64,000 bases of DNA from Diphasiastrum complanatum (taxonomy: Eukaryota > Streptophyta > Lycopodiopsida > Lycopodiales > Lycopodiaceae), in contig CM055107.1 of assembly GCA_029204225.1 (NCBI GenBank), positions 42,096,007 to 42,160,006 of the forward strand, read 5' to 3'. Each line of letters begins with the position of its first letter. The stretch's first letter is position 1. The position numbers and the translations under genes are program-made. Below, in pieces: positions 47,115 through 58,121 of the stretch. The notes beneath the pieces were generated by a model. That model was not told the DNA's origin, searched no databases, and saw only the letters and a program-made list of their open reading frames with translations.

Positions 47115-47388
47115 ACTTAGAATTTGCTTCGAACAGGAACACAGATCATGCTACACAGAAGCACAGATAGAAAACACTCTCCATAGCAAGCTCACATAGC
47201 AACTATATTTCTCAAAATGAAATTACACTATACATATAGTTGTTCACTTAGGCAACCCATGCATGACCCAAGTTGTCGTTGGCGGGATGCGTCTCCCGTC
47301 AACTTACCTCGTGGTGAGGCCAGCTGATCCTTATCAACTAATAGGACCCATAGTATAGTAGCATAGTAATTCTACTTTAATTCTAACT
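47115..47388 (-). repeat. B2 5' LTR
   Basis: 274 bp, from ACTTAGAATTTGC to TTCTAACT on the plus strand, followed by the AAATG duplication. Confidence 0.88.
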
Positions 47389-47393
47389 AAATG

Positions 47394-47874
47394 GCCATTG
47401 TCGGATCTGTCATTGACGATCAAGACGCAGTGATGCAATTGCTTATAAGTTTGCCAAGCTCTTACGACAGCTAGGTGATGATCATCACGACTCATCCAGA
47501 ATTGACTCTTTCGAGAGTCATTACTATGTTGTTGTAGGAAGACACGTGGAGGAACAAACCTCAAGTTCCCCAGCTAATTCTCACGCCTTGTACACCAACA
47601 AGAGCACGACAAAGCAGAAGAAGAAGAAAGGCCCGAAGCAATCAAAGCCAGACCAAAAACCAGCTCAGCACAAGGAACAATCGAATCTGCAGACAAAGAA
47701 GAAGCTGTTCTGTAGATAATGCAAATGAAACACCCACGAACTACAAGACTGTCGAATACTTCAAGCAAAAAACAACAGCAAGGGGTAGTCGAATCAAGTG
47801 GCGAATGCAGCTGCAGAAGCTCCATAGCCTATTCAAGAAGCGGATCATAATGCCTTCATGACCAGCCACCAAGG
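47394..47874 (+). pseudogene. A2 gag, C-terminal part
   Basis: Resumes at the codon where 29833 left off. Shifted frames show the Lys-rich nucleocapsid stretch (KKKKGPKQSKPDQKPAQHKE) and DHNAFMTSHQG, which A1 also has before its protease. It ends at the junction with element E. Confidence 0.7.
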
Positions 47875-48465
47875 GTACTTTCTGACGTTCATAGATGATT
47901 ACAACCGAATGACCACGATCTACTACTTAAAGAAGAAATCTGAAGTGTTTGATTCCTTCAAGAAGTTTGTGGCATTTGCAGAGCGACACACCTCGAAAAG
48001 GATATAGATCCTTAGATCTGACAACGGAGGTGAATACAAAAACAAAGAATTCTCAAGATTTTGCGAAGAACAGGGGATCAAACACCAGTTCACTCCTGCA
48101 TACACACCAGAATACAACGGTGTTGCAAAAAGAAAAAACAGAATGCTAGTCGAGGGAGCCATATGCATGATGACACAGGCTCAATTATCAAGTCAATTCT
48201 AGACTGAGGCAATAGCTGCAGCTATACACCTGTAGAACAGATCAACAACGACAGTGCTGGATAACAAGACGCTGTACGAAATGTGGACAGGTAGAAAGCC
48301 TGATCTATCATATGTACTTGTGTTCGGATGTGCAACATATAAGCACATTCCAAAAGAGAAAAGAAGCAAGCTCGATGACAAATCAGAACAAACAATCATG
48401 GTCAGCTACTCGAATTGAACACAAGTGTACAGGCTCTACGATCCAGCCACGAAAAAGGTTGTTCA
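47875..48465 (+). pseudogene. element E integrase core
   Basis: Reads FLTFIDDYNRMTTIYYLKKK, ILRSDNGGEYKNKEF (catalytic Asp), QFTPAYTPEYNGVAKRKNRM (Glu replaced by Lys in VAER) and FGCATYKHIPKEKRSK. In-frame stops are scattered. Confidence 0.8.
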
Positions 48466-49212
48466 CGAAGCAGGATTGCCCAAAAACGGAAGAGGAAGAA
48501 CAGAAAATGGCAGGCATACCCTACCAAAATTTAATCGATAGTCTGATGTACCTCACAATTTGTACCAGACTCGATCTAGCTTTCTCTATTTACGCCTTGA
48601 GCCAATTCTCTTCCAATCTTGGCATCGCACATTGGCAAATGGCAAAACGAATCCTACAGTATCTGAAAGGTACCCAGAATGTTGAATTAATCTACAGAGA
48701 TGAGAACAAAGAAAAAGGATTTGAGCTGCACCACTACAGTGATGCAAGCTGGGCGAGCTGCAAAGATGACAACAAGTCCATAACTGGAGGATGTACCATA
48801 GCATGTGGAGCTGCAATCAGCTAGATATGCAAAAAGCAAACCTTGGTGCCTCAATCCTCTTGCGAAGCTGAATATGTCACAGCTTCAAAGGTGGCGAATG
48901 AGGTAGTGTGGCTGTAGATGATGCTGGAGGCAATCGGAATACCACAAGAAGGGCCAAGCACGATGATGATGGACTCTCAGAGTGCCATCTATTTGTCCTA
49001 GGATCCTGTCTTCCATTCAAAGACAAAACACATACCTCTGAAGTACCATCACATTCGAGATCTAATCTCAAAGGGAGAGCTCTAGGTCCAATATATAAAA
49101 TCAGAAGATATGAATATAGATCTGCTCACGAAGTCGCTCGACAAGCCACTCTTTGCCAAGCAAAGAAAGACAATTGGATTAAACGTGCAAAGCTGCAAGG
49201 TTCAAGAGGGAG
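48466..49212 (+). pseudogene. element E RT C-terminus and RNase H
   Basis: DCPKTEEEEQKMAGIPYQNL, SLMYLTICTRLDLAFSIYAL, HWQMAKRILQYLKGT, DASWASCKDDNKSITGG, SCEAEYVTASKVANEVVWL and DLLTKSLDKPLF follow the copia order. The catalytic YVDD region is missing and several codons are stops. Confidence 0.82.
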
Positions 49213-49974
49213 TGTCAGAAATGGTGAACTCCTGCAACTTTGCCGCAACACGAACACGAAGCGAAGGTCGAACGAGAACAATTTGCAAAAGTCAATGTCC
49301 CTTGACTCGAAGGACGAATGATTCGCGAATAATTCGCAAATTGTAAACATATCTCTAGGACCGCAACCACAAAGGGACGCAAAACGAAAAGACACGAAAC
49401 AAACGAAGGAGAATCTTTTGTACTGCCATCTGGCAGTTCAACGAGCTTGGATTTGTAGACTTCACACCCAATTGAAACGAGTGGCAATGACGGAGAGTAA
49501 CTGATTAGTTGATTAGCCTTAACTAGTCTTGTGATTCTGTGTTTAGCTATTTTGTAAACTCTACATAGTGGAGATAAAAACTATCCTTTCTGGATCATGA
49601 ATACATAAGAGAATAGATAGAATTTTTGTAAGAGACAAAGAGAGAGACCTAGCGAGTAGCAAAAAAGAAAAATACTAGAAACGAAAGAGCTGTAAATGAA
49701 AGTCCGCCAACAAGCAGAACACAGCGAAAGAGCAGAGCGTCAGGCCGCCAACTAGCGAGACACTGACGATCTCGCTCCAAAATCAAATTGATAATACAAT
49801 TGCTCTATTTTTGTGCATCTCCTTGTCTTGTGCCATCTGTGTTGATTGCTAGAATAGAATGTGTTCTGTGATGTGCAGTCGCGTGTCTAGGTTCTTGTGA
49901 AGCTTCCGCGCAAAGGAAAATTCAAAGATACAAAATCGTTCACAAAAACGAAAATCAAAGACAGTTTCGCGACA
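49213..49974 (+). repeat. probable element E 3' LTR
   Basis: Starts TGTCAGAA directly after the polypurine tract. The end at CGCGACA gives short TGTC...GACA inverted ends. Contains GATTCGCGAATAATTCGC, a word shared with the A-type LTRs. Confidence 0.6.
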
Positions 49975-51722
49975 ATTAAATCTCGGTGTGACCAATAATC
50001 TTGAGTATTGGAGGGCCGGTCTACCATATTAGGACTATTCTAGGTCCTTAACCGAATATGGCCATAACACAAGCCACATGTGTAGAGGTAGAATATCATG
50101 TTGGCTAGAAGGCTCACAAGCAACCCTTAAGTGCTCGGTTTGATTTAACGCACCTCATTAAAAAATGTCAATCTTTCTTGAAGTATGTGCGTTAGCCTTT
50201 GTTGTGTTAAGAAAAACATGAACTTTAGCATTGAAGTAAGAACAAAAACATGTGCCACTGGGTGCAGCCCTATGCCCATTCAATGCTTATAAAGTGAACT
50301 CATTTTTCACTAATTCCTTGTATTTAAGCGCTTGATTTTTGCCCTTAGTCCATTTTCTTGAAGCATATTGTACTTGTTGCATCAAACAAAAAAGAAGCTC
50401 ATTTGTTTCAATGTAGCTAGGAAATCCATCCACTTTTTGAGATCGTGAGGAGGAACTATTGCTTCTAAACTAGCCCATGTGCTAGCAAATTGCAATAACC
50501 TCATGATGGTACCTCATGTTATGGGCAATGATGCATAAGGTGACAAACAATGATGGATTTATTATGTAGTAGATTTTTATTTTCTAGGATAGGATGCAAT
50601 AAAAGATAGAGACATTCTCTACTTGTACTTGGTTGTGTGACTCCTTTTGTATGGATTTCAAGCTTGAACTTTCATTAAAAATCAAAAGAAATCATCTTTT
50701 TTCCAGCATTGCCTAATAAATCAATCCCACAATATGTAAAGGTAGAAGGTCATGTTGACCCCTATGAACTTTGCTACATTCAATGCACCTTAATAGTGCA
50801 ATTGTGAATCCTTCTTGAAGAATATGAACTCAACATTTCTAATTGTATAAAATAACAAATGAATTTTTAGTTAAAAGTGATTTTAAAAACACGTAGGTGT
50901 AGCCTTACTCCCATTTGACGCTTAAAAAAGTGCACTAATTTGCCATTGATTTCCTGCTTTAAGTGCCTTATCTTTGCACCTAAGCCTATTACGTTTTGTA
51001 GCAATTTAACCATTTGTTGAAGCAAATTGTAGTCGTGGAGTTTCTAGTACATCAAACAAAAAGGAAGTCCATTCCATATTTCATGTGAGGTAGCCTTATG
51101 GACTGAGTTGGAAGTCTAGCTGCAAAGGCATATAAAAAAGGATAAGAAATATGAAGAACTGAGTAATAAGAATGAGAAAGAGGCAACTATTGTCTTCTTT
51201 GTTGAAGATCCAACTCTATTCTCAAATATTTGTGCACATGTGTAGCATCATTCTATGGAGTTAAGGAGAATATTGAATGATAATTGGTTTTCAATCCCCT
51301 CAAAGATGAGCTCCTTTTATGCACAAAAGTTTTTTCTCTTCTTTTTACAAATTATGCAGTAGCAATTCTAGGTGCATGTACAAGAGATTATATTATCCGT
51401 TTCATAGGCCTTGGATGCTTGCTAATTGAAGATATTGTGTTGCTCATAGATCTTTGGTGAAGTATTGGCAATATGATCACATCTAGCATTGATAACATCA
51501 TGTATATGCAAAAGCCATCAACCAAGTGCATATCAACAATTATGATTTCAATATACAATTTTGCAAGTAGTTGTATTCTGAATGATTAATTAAACATTAT
51601 CTATGGTAATCAAATGTATGCACAATCTACCAAGGATAATAAATGATAATATGGGCCATGGTGCCTCATAATACTTAATGTGGTCTAATGCCTATTATGT
51701 GCAAAAGGACTTGGAACCAACG
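49975..51722. repeat. AT-rich intergenic DNA with a diverged direct duplication
   Basis: About 50085-50345 and 50738-50990 are diverged direct copies (shared order: GGTAGAA.GTCATGTTG, CACCT, TTTCTTGAAG, GTGCAGCC/GTGTAGCC, TAAAAAAGTG-like, TTTAAGCGC/TTTAAGTGC). No gene is seen. The position suggests old LTRs or a decayed tandem repeat. Confidence 0.45.
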
Positions 51723-52850
51723 CGTTGGAAAGGAGGAGGGTGTGTGAGGATGAGAGATGAAAATAGCTCAAAAGAATGAGGAACACGAAAAAGAAGAAAA
51801 CTCAAAACTCGAACGAGAAACAAACTCAAATGGAAAGTATTCGTGCACAGCAGAATGAGCTACATTACTTCTTCCCTAAGCATGACTACGCCTATCAGAA
51901 AACGAACAGAACGTTAGTGATAGAAATCACGGTCGCTCTGATTACGTAGCCAGACATTAACGAAACACCAAAAGAATAATTTGTCGTGAACAACTCTTAT
52001 TAGTCACAAATGATTCGCGAAAGAGCTAGACTGAGCTCGACTGATAATCAGTCGCGAATGATTCACGAAAGGCAAGACAAAATATTAGTCATCAACCGCT
52101 AAACTAATAATTACTCGCTCATAACAGATTATCAGATAAAGCAACAAGAAAGTCGGACGGAATGAAAATAAGCATAGCAATATGACACCAATCTGAACGC
52201 AGAATAAGGGAGCTGTTATCAGATTAAGTACAACGAAATGTACATGTCAACAATGTGGTAAAGCACAAGACTATAGCGGACGAAATTACGTGCTCTACAA
52301 AGCTTAAGCAATCTATAAATCAGGAATGAACCTGTTACTGAAAAGAATCAATGCGCTAGGGCATCTACTTTGTCTATCTCACAAACTTCTGATACTTGCT
52401 CTATATAACACACACACTTGGTTTCTCTCCCATCATTGAATACGCAAATGCTATTCAATATATATATACATCACTTTACAGGTATGCAGATGAAGAAAGT
52501 ACAAGGTGGATGTGATGTCTGTAGGAGATCGTGGGTGGCTGCTATTGTTGTCAGATCCGTTAGCACAGTTGCATGAGATGAGCGTGAGAAGGTCGTGACG
52601 TCAACTTTTGCTGAAATGAACGTTGGTGAAGCGCCTATCACAAAACGCATGTGAAAACACAGTGTCGCGTTTCTTTCGCCTTTTCTTCGTCTGTGAAAAT
52701 TCACTTGTATTTATGTAGACAGTCGCGTTTTATTTGTCTGTCTTATTTTACATGTAAATATGTAGACTATGTGACAACGTGAGTAAAATGCAGCATGAAT
52801 GGAGGCAGATTAAAATGGGATTTAGGAGAGTAGAGGAGATAAATCCAACA
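51723..52850 (-). repeat. A1 3' LTR
   Basis: 1128 bp. Element-strand start TGTTGGATTTATCTCC. Pair of 57015-58116. Confidence 0.88.
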
Positions 52851-52880
52851 CCCCCCCCCCCCCCCCCCCCCCCCTCTTTC
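52851..52880 (-). other. A1 polypurine tract expanded to about 24 G
   Basis: The element strand reads AAGAAAGA followed by about 24 consecutive G residues, directly next to the 3' LTR. Polypurine tracts prime plus-strand synthesis and are normally 10-15 nt of mixed A/G. Confidence 0.8.
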
Positions 52881-53864
52881 TTAATCTAGATCCGTGAATG
52901 CCTTGATCTTTAAATTGAGCAATGCACAACATTTGATATGTGCATTGCAAACATGTCAATCTCACCTCCTTGTTGAGAACCTTGCCCCTGATGTAATGAT
53001 ATCTGATTTCAATGTGCTTACTCCTAGAGTAAAATCTAGGGTTGGCCGATAAGGCAATAGCACTCTGATTATCATAGAATAAAATTGTAGGGCTGTACTG
53101 ATACAGATTAATGTTTGACAGTAAATTTCTCAACCAAAACGCTTCCTTAATAGATTGAGAAACACCAATGTATTCTGCTTTTGTAGAATAAAGTGCGATA
53201 GAGGTTTGCTTACGACTGTTCCATGAGATAGGACCATCGTTGAAGAAGAATGTAAATCTAGATGTGGACTTACGATTGTCTACATTTCCTCCCTAGCTTG
53301 CATCAGAATATCCACTAAGCTGATGAAGGTTGTCGTTGTTGACATCTCCATAGCAGATGCACTGGTCCATAGTATAGCTCGAATATATCTCATGACTCTT
53401 ATGAGAGCCTTCCAATGGGTAATGCCAAGATTAGCCATATGTTTGATGAGTGAGCTTATTGTAAAAGAGATATCTGGTCTTGTGCAGACCATTGCGTACA
53501 TGAGATATCCAAGTATCGATCGATAAGGATACTCTCTCATCTGCTCCTCTTCCTGCTTGGTCTGGGGACATTAGTCCTTTGACAAATGCAGGCCTGGATC
53601 CATCGGTGAGTGAGCTAATTTACAATTCATTAGATTGTATCTGTTAAGAACATTGTGAAGATACCTATGTTGAGTGATGTGAATCAGTCGTTTTGCTCTG
53701 TCTCTGTGGATTTGAATTCCCAGATAGAAGTGAGCTTCGCCCAGATCGGTCATGTCGAATTCTGAAAACAGCATCTGCTTAGCATCCTTGACCAAATTGG
53801 TATTGTTGTTGAAGAGCAACGTATCATCCACATATAAGGTGATGATAATGGAGGATTGCTGCAT
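52881..53864 (-). pseudogene. A1 reverse transcriptase C-terminal half and RNase H
   Basis: SIIITLYVDDTLLFNNNTNL (catalytic YVDD at 53834-53823), DMTDLGEAHFYLGIQIHRDR, then YRSILGYLMYAMVCTRPDIS and HWKALIRVMRYI, and RNase H NPRFYSRSKHIEIRYHYIRG. Two or more frameshifts separate these parts. Confidence 0.88.
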
Positions 53865-54809
53865 TGACTTGGAATAGACGTTGCAATCAACAGTTCTTGG
53901 TTTGAATTCTTGTTCGATGAAGAATGTGTTGATCCTTTGAAACCAAGCTCTGGTAGATTATTTCAAGCCGTAAAGTGCTTTGTGGAGTTTACAGACATGA
54001 TTCTTCATACCTTCCAAAACATATCCTTCAGGCTGGATCATGTAGATGTCTTCTTGTATAACTCCATTCAGATAGATTGTTTGCACATCGAGTTGATGTA
54101 CTTCGAGGTCGGCCGCTGAAGCATAAGACAGGAGCATTCGGATCGACGAATGTTTGACTACTAGACTGAAAGTCTCGCTGTAGTCGACGTTGGAGATCTG
54201 AGTAAATCCTTGTGCTACCAGTCTTGCCTTCCTTCAATCAATTGCTCTGTTGACATTGTATTTGATCTTGAAGATCCATTTGCAGTCAATGATATTGTAT
54301 CCAATAGGAGCTTCGACTAGTGACCACGTTTGGTTCTTGATCAGAGAGGAATATTCTCTGTCCATTGCTTCTCTCCAGAGATCAGAGTCTGGTGGGCTGA
54401 GTGACTCTTCGACTGTCGTCTGTTCCTGTATCAAGAGACATGCAGACTCAGGAGTATACCTTGTGGGCTGTGTGCACACTCGGCTTGATCATCTGGGAGG
54501 ATTCGACTGATGAACCATTCCTGGGACTTGTTGCTAGTTAGCAGCAACATATTCATCTGATTCATTGTCACAAAGTGGGTCGACAATAGACTGCATGCTT
54601 GAGCCAGAAGCTCGGACTGTCGTGTCAATGGCAAGTGATGAAGGTTCTCCTGGAGCAATATCCTTGTCTTTAATGTCGACGAACTGATCCTCGATAAAGA
54701 TTGTATCCCGGCTATACAAGATTTGCTGGGTATCAGGATCATACAGCTTGTATGTATTATCAGATGAAGTATATCCAATCAGGATGGTTTTGAGACCTTG
54801 GAAGTCCAA
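53865..54809 (-). pseudogene. A1 integrase-RT linker and RT N-terminal part
   Basis: Frames show FQGLKTILIGYTSSDNTYKL (integrase C-terminus), WREAMDREYSSLIKNQTWSL and IDCKWIFKIKYNVNRAID (start of RT), then the region before YVDD in broken frames. Confidence 0.8.
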
Positions 54810-56049
54810 TTTCTTCCTCGTGTCTTTTGGGATCTACGCATAGGCAATGCACCCAAACACTCTTAGATTCTTCACAGAAGGCTTTGAGCTTGTCCACACC
54901 TCGTGGGGTGTCTTGCTTGAGAGGGCCTTGGTTGAACATCTGTTCAGTATGTAAGCTGCAGTGGAGACAGCTTCGGCCCAAAATCTCTTAGGCAGCGATG
55001 CATGCGCTAACATAATTTGGTTGATTCAACCAGGGTACGGTTCTTCCTCTCAGCTAAACCATTAGACTGAGGATGTAAGGAGTGATGAATTGCTGCTCAA
55101 TGCCTTGGCTTTGGTAGTACTCCTTAAACTCGATAGAGATATATTCTCCACTGTTGTCTGACCTTAGAGCCTTGATTGTCCTTCCAGTCTCCTTTTCTAC
55201 ATTCTCCTTGAATATTCTGAAGTAGTTGAAGGCTTCTGATTTCTTCTTCATAAAATGCACCATAGTCCTTTTGAAAAATTCATCAATAAAAGCTATAAAA
55301 TACTTTGCATCCTTCAGCGAAGGATTTTGCATCGGGCCACAAATGTCTGAATGTACTATGCCTAGCAATCCTCTAGCAATATGCTGATGGCTTGATCTAA
55401 ATGGTTTCCTAGTCTGTTTACCAACTAGATAGTCTTGACAGATAGGTAACTCGACTTTATCGCGAGGATAGTCGAGATCAAGAACAATAGATTGTCTAGA
55501 CATTTGCTGTACAGCAGCATGATTCAAGTGACCAAGTCTATAATGCCAAAGTAAACTTTTATTTGTATGAATAGAAGTACTGAGCGCCTGACTAGAGGCA
55601 GAAAAGCAATGACTTAATTTATACAAGTATCCATGTCTCTTTCCGAGTGCTAGGATCTTGCCTGTCCTATCAACTACTTTGCACTGATCACATTCGAATT
55701 CTACTCTATGTCCTAGGTCTGTGATTCTACTTACAGAGAGCAGATTCGTAGATAAATTTGGTACATACAGGACTTTAGAGAGTAGTTTAGATTGATCATT
55801 TGCAAAGCTTAATCTTACAGTGCCTTCACCTTTAATAGCTTGTGTGCTATTGTCGCCAAGGTGAACATATTTATGGGTACTGTAAGGTGTACAGGACTCG
55901 AAACAACCAATAAGGCTAGTCATGTGTTGAGTGGCTCCGGAATTCATGAACCAAGAACTGTCGCCGGATGCTCCTTGATGGCTGGTCATAAAGGCATCAT
56001 GATCCGCTTCTTGAATAGGCTGTGGAGCTTCTGCAACTGCATTTGTCAC
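54810..56049 (-). pseudogene. A1 protease and integrase
   Basis: A 331-codon frame. The protease site reads SWFMNSGATQHMTS, with Asn where the catalytic Asp should be. Integrase motifs are WHYRLGHLNHAAV, CQDYLVGKQTR, GIVHSDICGPM, FIAFIDEFFKRTMVHFMKKK and ALRSDNSGEYISIEF. After QQFITPYILS the frame is lost, and the rest of the integrase is in other frames to about 54930. Confidence 0.88.
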
Positions 56050-56870
56050 TTGATTCGACTGCCCCTTGCTGTTGTTCTTCGCTTGCAGTATCCAATAGTC
56101 TTAGATTTCGTGGTTGTTTCGCTTGCAGTATCTGCAGAACAGCTTTTTCTTTGTCTGCGGATTCGACTATTCTTTGTGTTGTACTGGTTTCTGGTCTGGC
56201 TTTGATTGCTTCGGGCCCTTCTTCTTCTTCTGCTTGGTTGTGCTCTTGTTGGTGTATAAAATGTGAGAATCAGCTGAGCAACTTGAGGCTTCGTTCCTCC
56301 GCGTGTCTTCCTGCAGCAACATTGTAACGACTCTCGAAAGAGTCAGTTCTGGATGTGTCATGATGATCATCACCCAGTTGTCATATGAGCTTCACAAGCT
56401 TGTAAGCAGTTGCATTACTGCGTCTCGATCGTCTATGACAGATCCGACAGCGACCATTTGCCTTAGCAGGTTCTTGAATTGATTGATGTGATTCTACAGG
56501 GAATCACCATTCGCCATCTTGAGGGAGTAAAATTTCTTCCTGAGATGTAGCTTGGAAGCTATATCTCGCACTTTGTATAGTGTGCTCAAGATGTCCCAGA
56601 CTTCTTTCGATATCTGAGCCTTAGATACATGGTCGATCTAAGTATCCGTAATGTTCAAGATGATCAGCGCGAAAGCCTTTCCATCCTTCAACTTCCATCT
56701 GGCAATTACAGTGTCGTCTGCTTCGGGTTTCCCTTCTGCACCTGTAACAACGTCATACATTCTTTAGCCATTAGTACAATTTTCATCTTAAATTTCCACA
56801 TATGGTAATTGGCTCCATCAAGCTTGTCCATGATGGGACTGGCTTTCTCTTGGGAATCCATATGGAAGAT
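56050..56870 (-). pseudogene. A1 gag
   Basis: Starts near 56862 (MDSQEKASPIMDKLDGANYH). Contains the nucleocapsid-like Lys-rich stretch (KQKKKKGPKQSKPDQKPVQH) and Cys residues of a degraded zinc knuckle. Frameshifts and stops throughout. Confidence 0.8.
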
Positions 56871-57002
56871 TAGTCTAGGTGATAGGAAAACTATCAGTGA
56901 CTTAAGTATGAAAATCTAGTACAAAATTACAGAACAAGAAGACAATTACTCTATCGGCTAGTAGAGTCTTGTACTGTGGAAGCTTATCAGGCTACGAAAA
57001 TA

Positions 57003-57014
57003 GCTCTGATACTA
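57003..57014 (-). other. A1 primer binding site
   Basis: The element strand reads TAGTATCAGAGC next to the 5' LTR. One base differs from the Met-tRNA complement. Confidence 0.8.
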
Positions 57015-58116
57015 TGTTGGGAAGAAGGAGGGTGTGTGAGGATGAGAGACAAAAATAGCTCGAAAGAAAGACGAACAAGAAAAAGAAAAAAACTCAAAAC
57101 TCGAATGAGAAATGAACTTGAATGGAATGCATTCGTGCGCAGTGGAATGAGCCTCATTACTTCTTCCCTAAGCATAACTACGCCTATCAGAAAATGAATA
57201 GAACGTTAGTGATAGAAATCACGGTCACTCTGATTACGTAGACAAATATTAACGAAACACCAGAAGAATAATTTGTCATGAACAGCTAGACAAATTACTA
57301 GTCGTGAATGATTCGCAAAAGAGCTAGACTGATAATCAGTCGCGAATGATTCGCGAAAGGCAAGACAAAATATTAGTTGTCAACCGCTAGACTAATAATT
57401 ACTCGCTCATAACGGATTATCAGATAGAGCAACAAGAAAGTCAGACAGAATGAAAATAAGCATAACAATATGACACTAATCTGAATGCAGAATAAGGGAG
57501 CTGTTATCAGATTAAGTACATGTCAACAATGTGGTAAAGCACAAGACTATAGCGGACGAAACCACGTGCTCTACAAAGCTTAAGCAATCTATAAATCAAG
57601 AATGAATAAAGAATCAATGCGCTAGGGCATCTACTTCGTCTATCTCACAAACTTCTGATACTTGCTCTATATTACACACACACTTGGTTTCTCTCCCATC
57701 GTTGAATATGCAAATGGTATGCAGTATATATATACATCTCTTTACAGGTGTGTAGATGAAGAAAGTACAAGGTGGATGTGCTGTCTATAGGAGATTGTGG
57801 GTGGCTGTTGTCATTGTCAGATCCATTAGCACAGTTGCATGAGATGAGCGTGAGAAGGTCATGACGTCAGCTTTTGCTGAAATGGACGTTGGTCAAGCGC
57901 CTGTCACAAAACGTGTGTGAAAACACAGTGTCGCATTTCTTTCGCCTTTTCTTCGTCTGTGAGAATTTACTTGTATTTATGCAAACAATCGCGTTTTATC
58001 TGTTTGTCTTATTTTACATGTAAATATGCAGACTGTGTGACAACGTGAGTAAAATGCAGCATGAATGGAGGCAGATTAAAATGGGATTTAGGAGAGTAGA
58101 GGAGATAAATCCAACA
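57015..58116 (-). repeat. A1 5' LTR
   Basis: 1102 bp. The plus strand reads TGTTGGGAAGAAGG...ATAAATCCAACA. Contains repeated TTCGCGAA-type words (57310-57360). Confidence 0.9.
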
Positions 58117-58121
58117 CAACG

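Larger units (their letters stand above)
29834..47388 (-). mobile_element. copia element B2 inserted in A2 (TSD AAATG)
   Basis: Flanked by AAATG on both sides. The minus-strand order is 5' LTR (47388-47115), altered primer site, leader (47114-46141), the C insertion, then gag (34500-33254), protease and integrase (33254-32390), a foreign 1.85-kb segment (about 32385-30530) in place of most of the RT, RNase H (30530-30020) and a 3' LTR remnant (30007-29834). The C element sits in its leader with a TGGGT duplication. Confidence 0.88.
28223..47874 (+). mobile_element. copia element A2 (5' LTR, gag), host of the nested elements
   Basis: A 5' LTR (28223-29270), primer site TGGTATCAGAGC (29271-29282) and gag from about 29426 run to 29833, where element B2 is inserted. 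Gag resumes at 47394, with the target duplication AAATG at 29829-29833 and 47389-47393. The sequence matches element A1 up to about 47874 and then switches to a different copia (E). There is no A-type 3' LTR, so the element is truncated or recombinant. The gag frame has several stops. Confidence 0.85.
47875..49974 (+). mobile_element. copia element E, 3' part (integrase, RNase H, 3' LTR)
   Basis: After MTSHQG the sequence changes to an integrase unlike that of A1. It continues through a deletion that removes the RT core (about 48465) to RT end and RNase H, a polypurine tract (TCAAGAGGGAG, 49202-49212) and an LTR starting TGTCAGAAATGG (49213) and probably ending CGCGACA (49974). No E 5' half is present and no target duplication pairs the ends of the A2/E composite, so it is a recombinant or deletion product. 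Confidence 0.75.
51723..58116 (-). mobile_element. copia element A1, near complete (TSD CAACG)
   Basis: 6394 bp flanked by CAACG at 51718-51722 and 58117-58121. The 5' LTR is 58116-57015, the primer site 57014-57003, gag 56860-56050, protease/integrase 56049-54930, RT and RNase H 54800-52880, a poly-G polypurine tract 52874-52851 and the 3' LTR 52850-51723. The left terminal base is changed (CG instead of TG). Several frameshifts make it inactive. Same family as A2. Confidence 0.92.

Noticed and set aside
48877-49487. Minus-strand ORFs over element E
   Set aside because: Antisense to the RNase H and LTR. No motif of their own.
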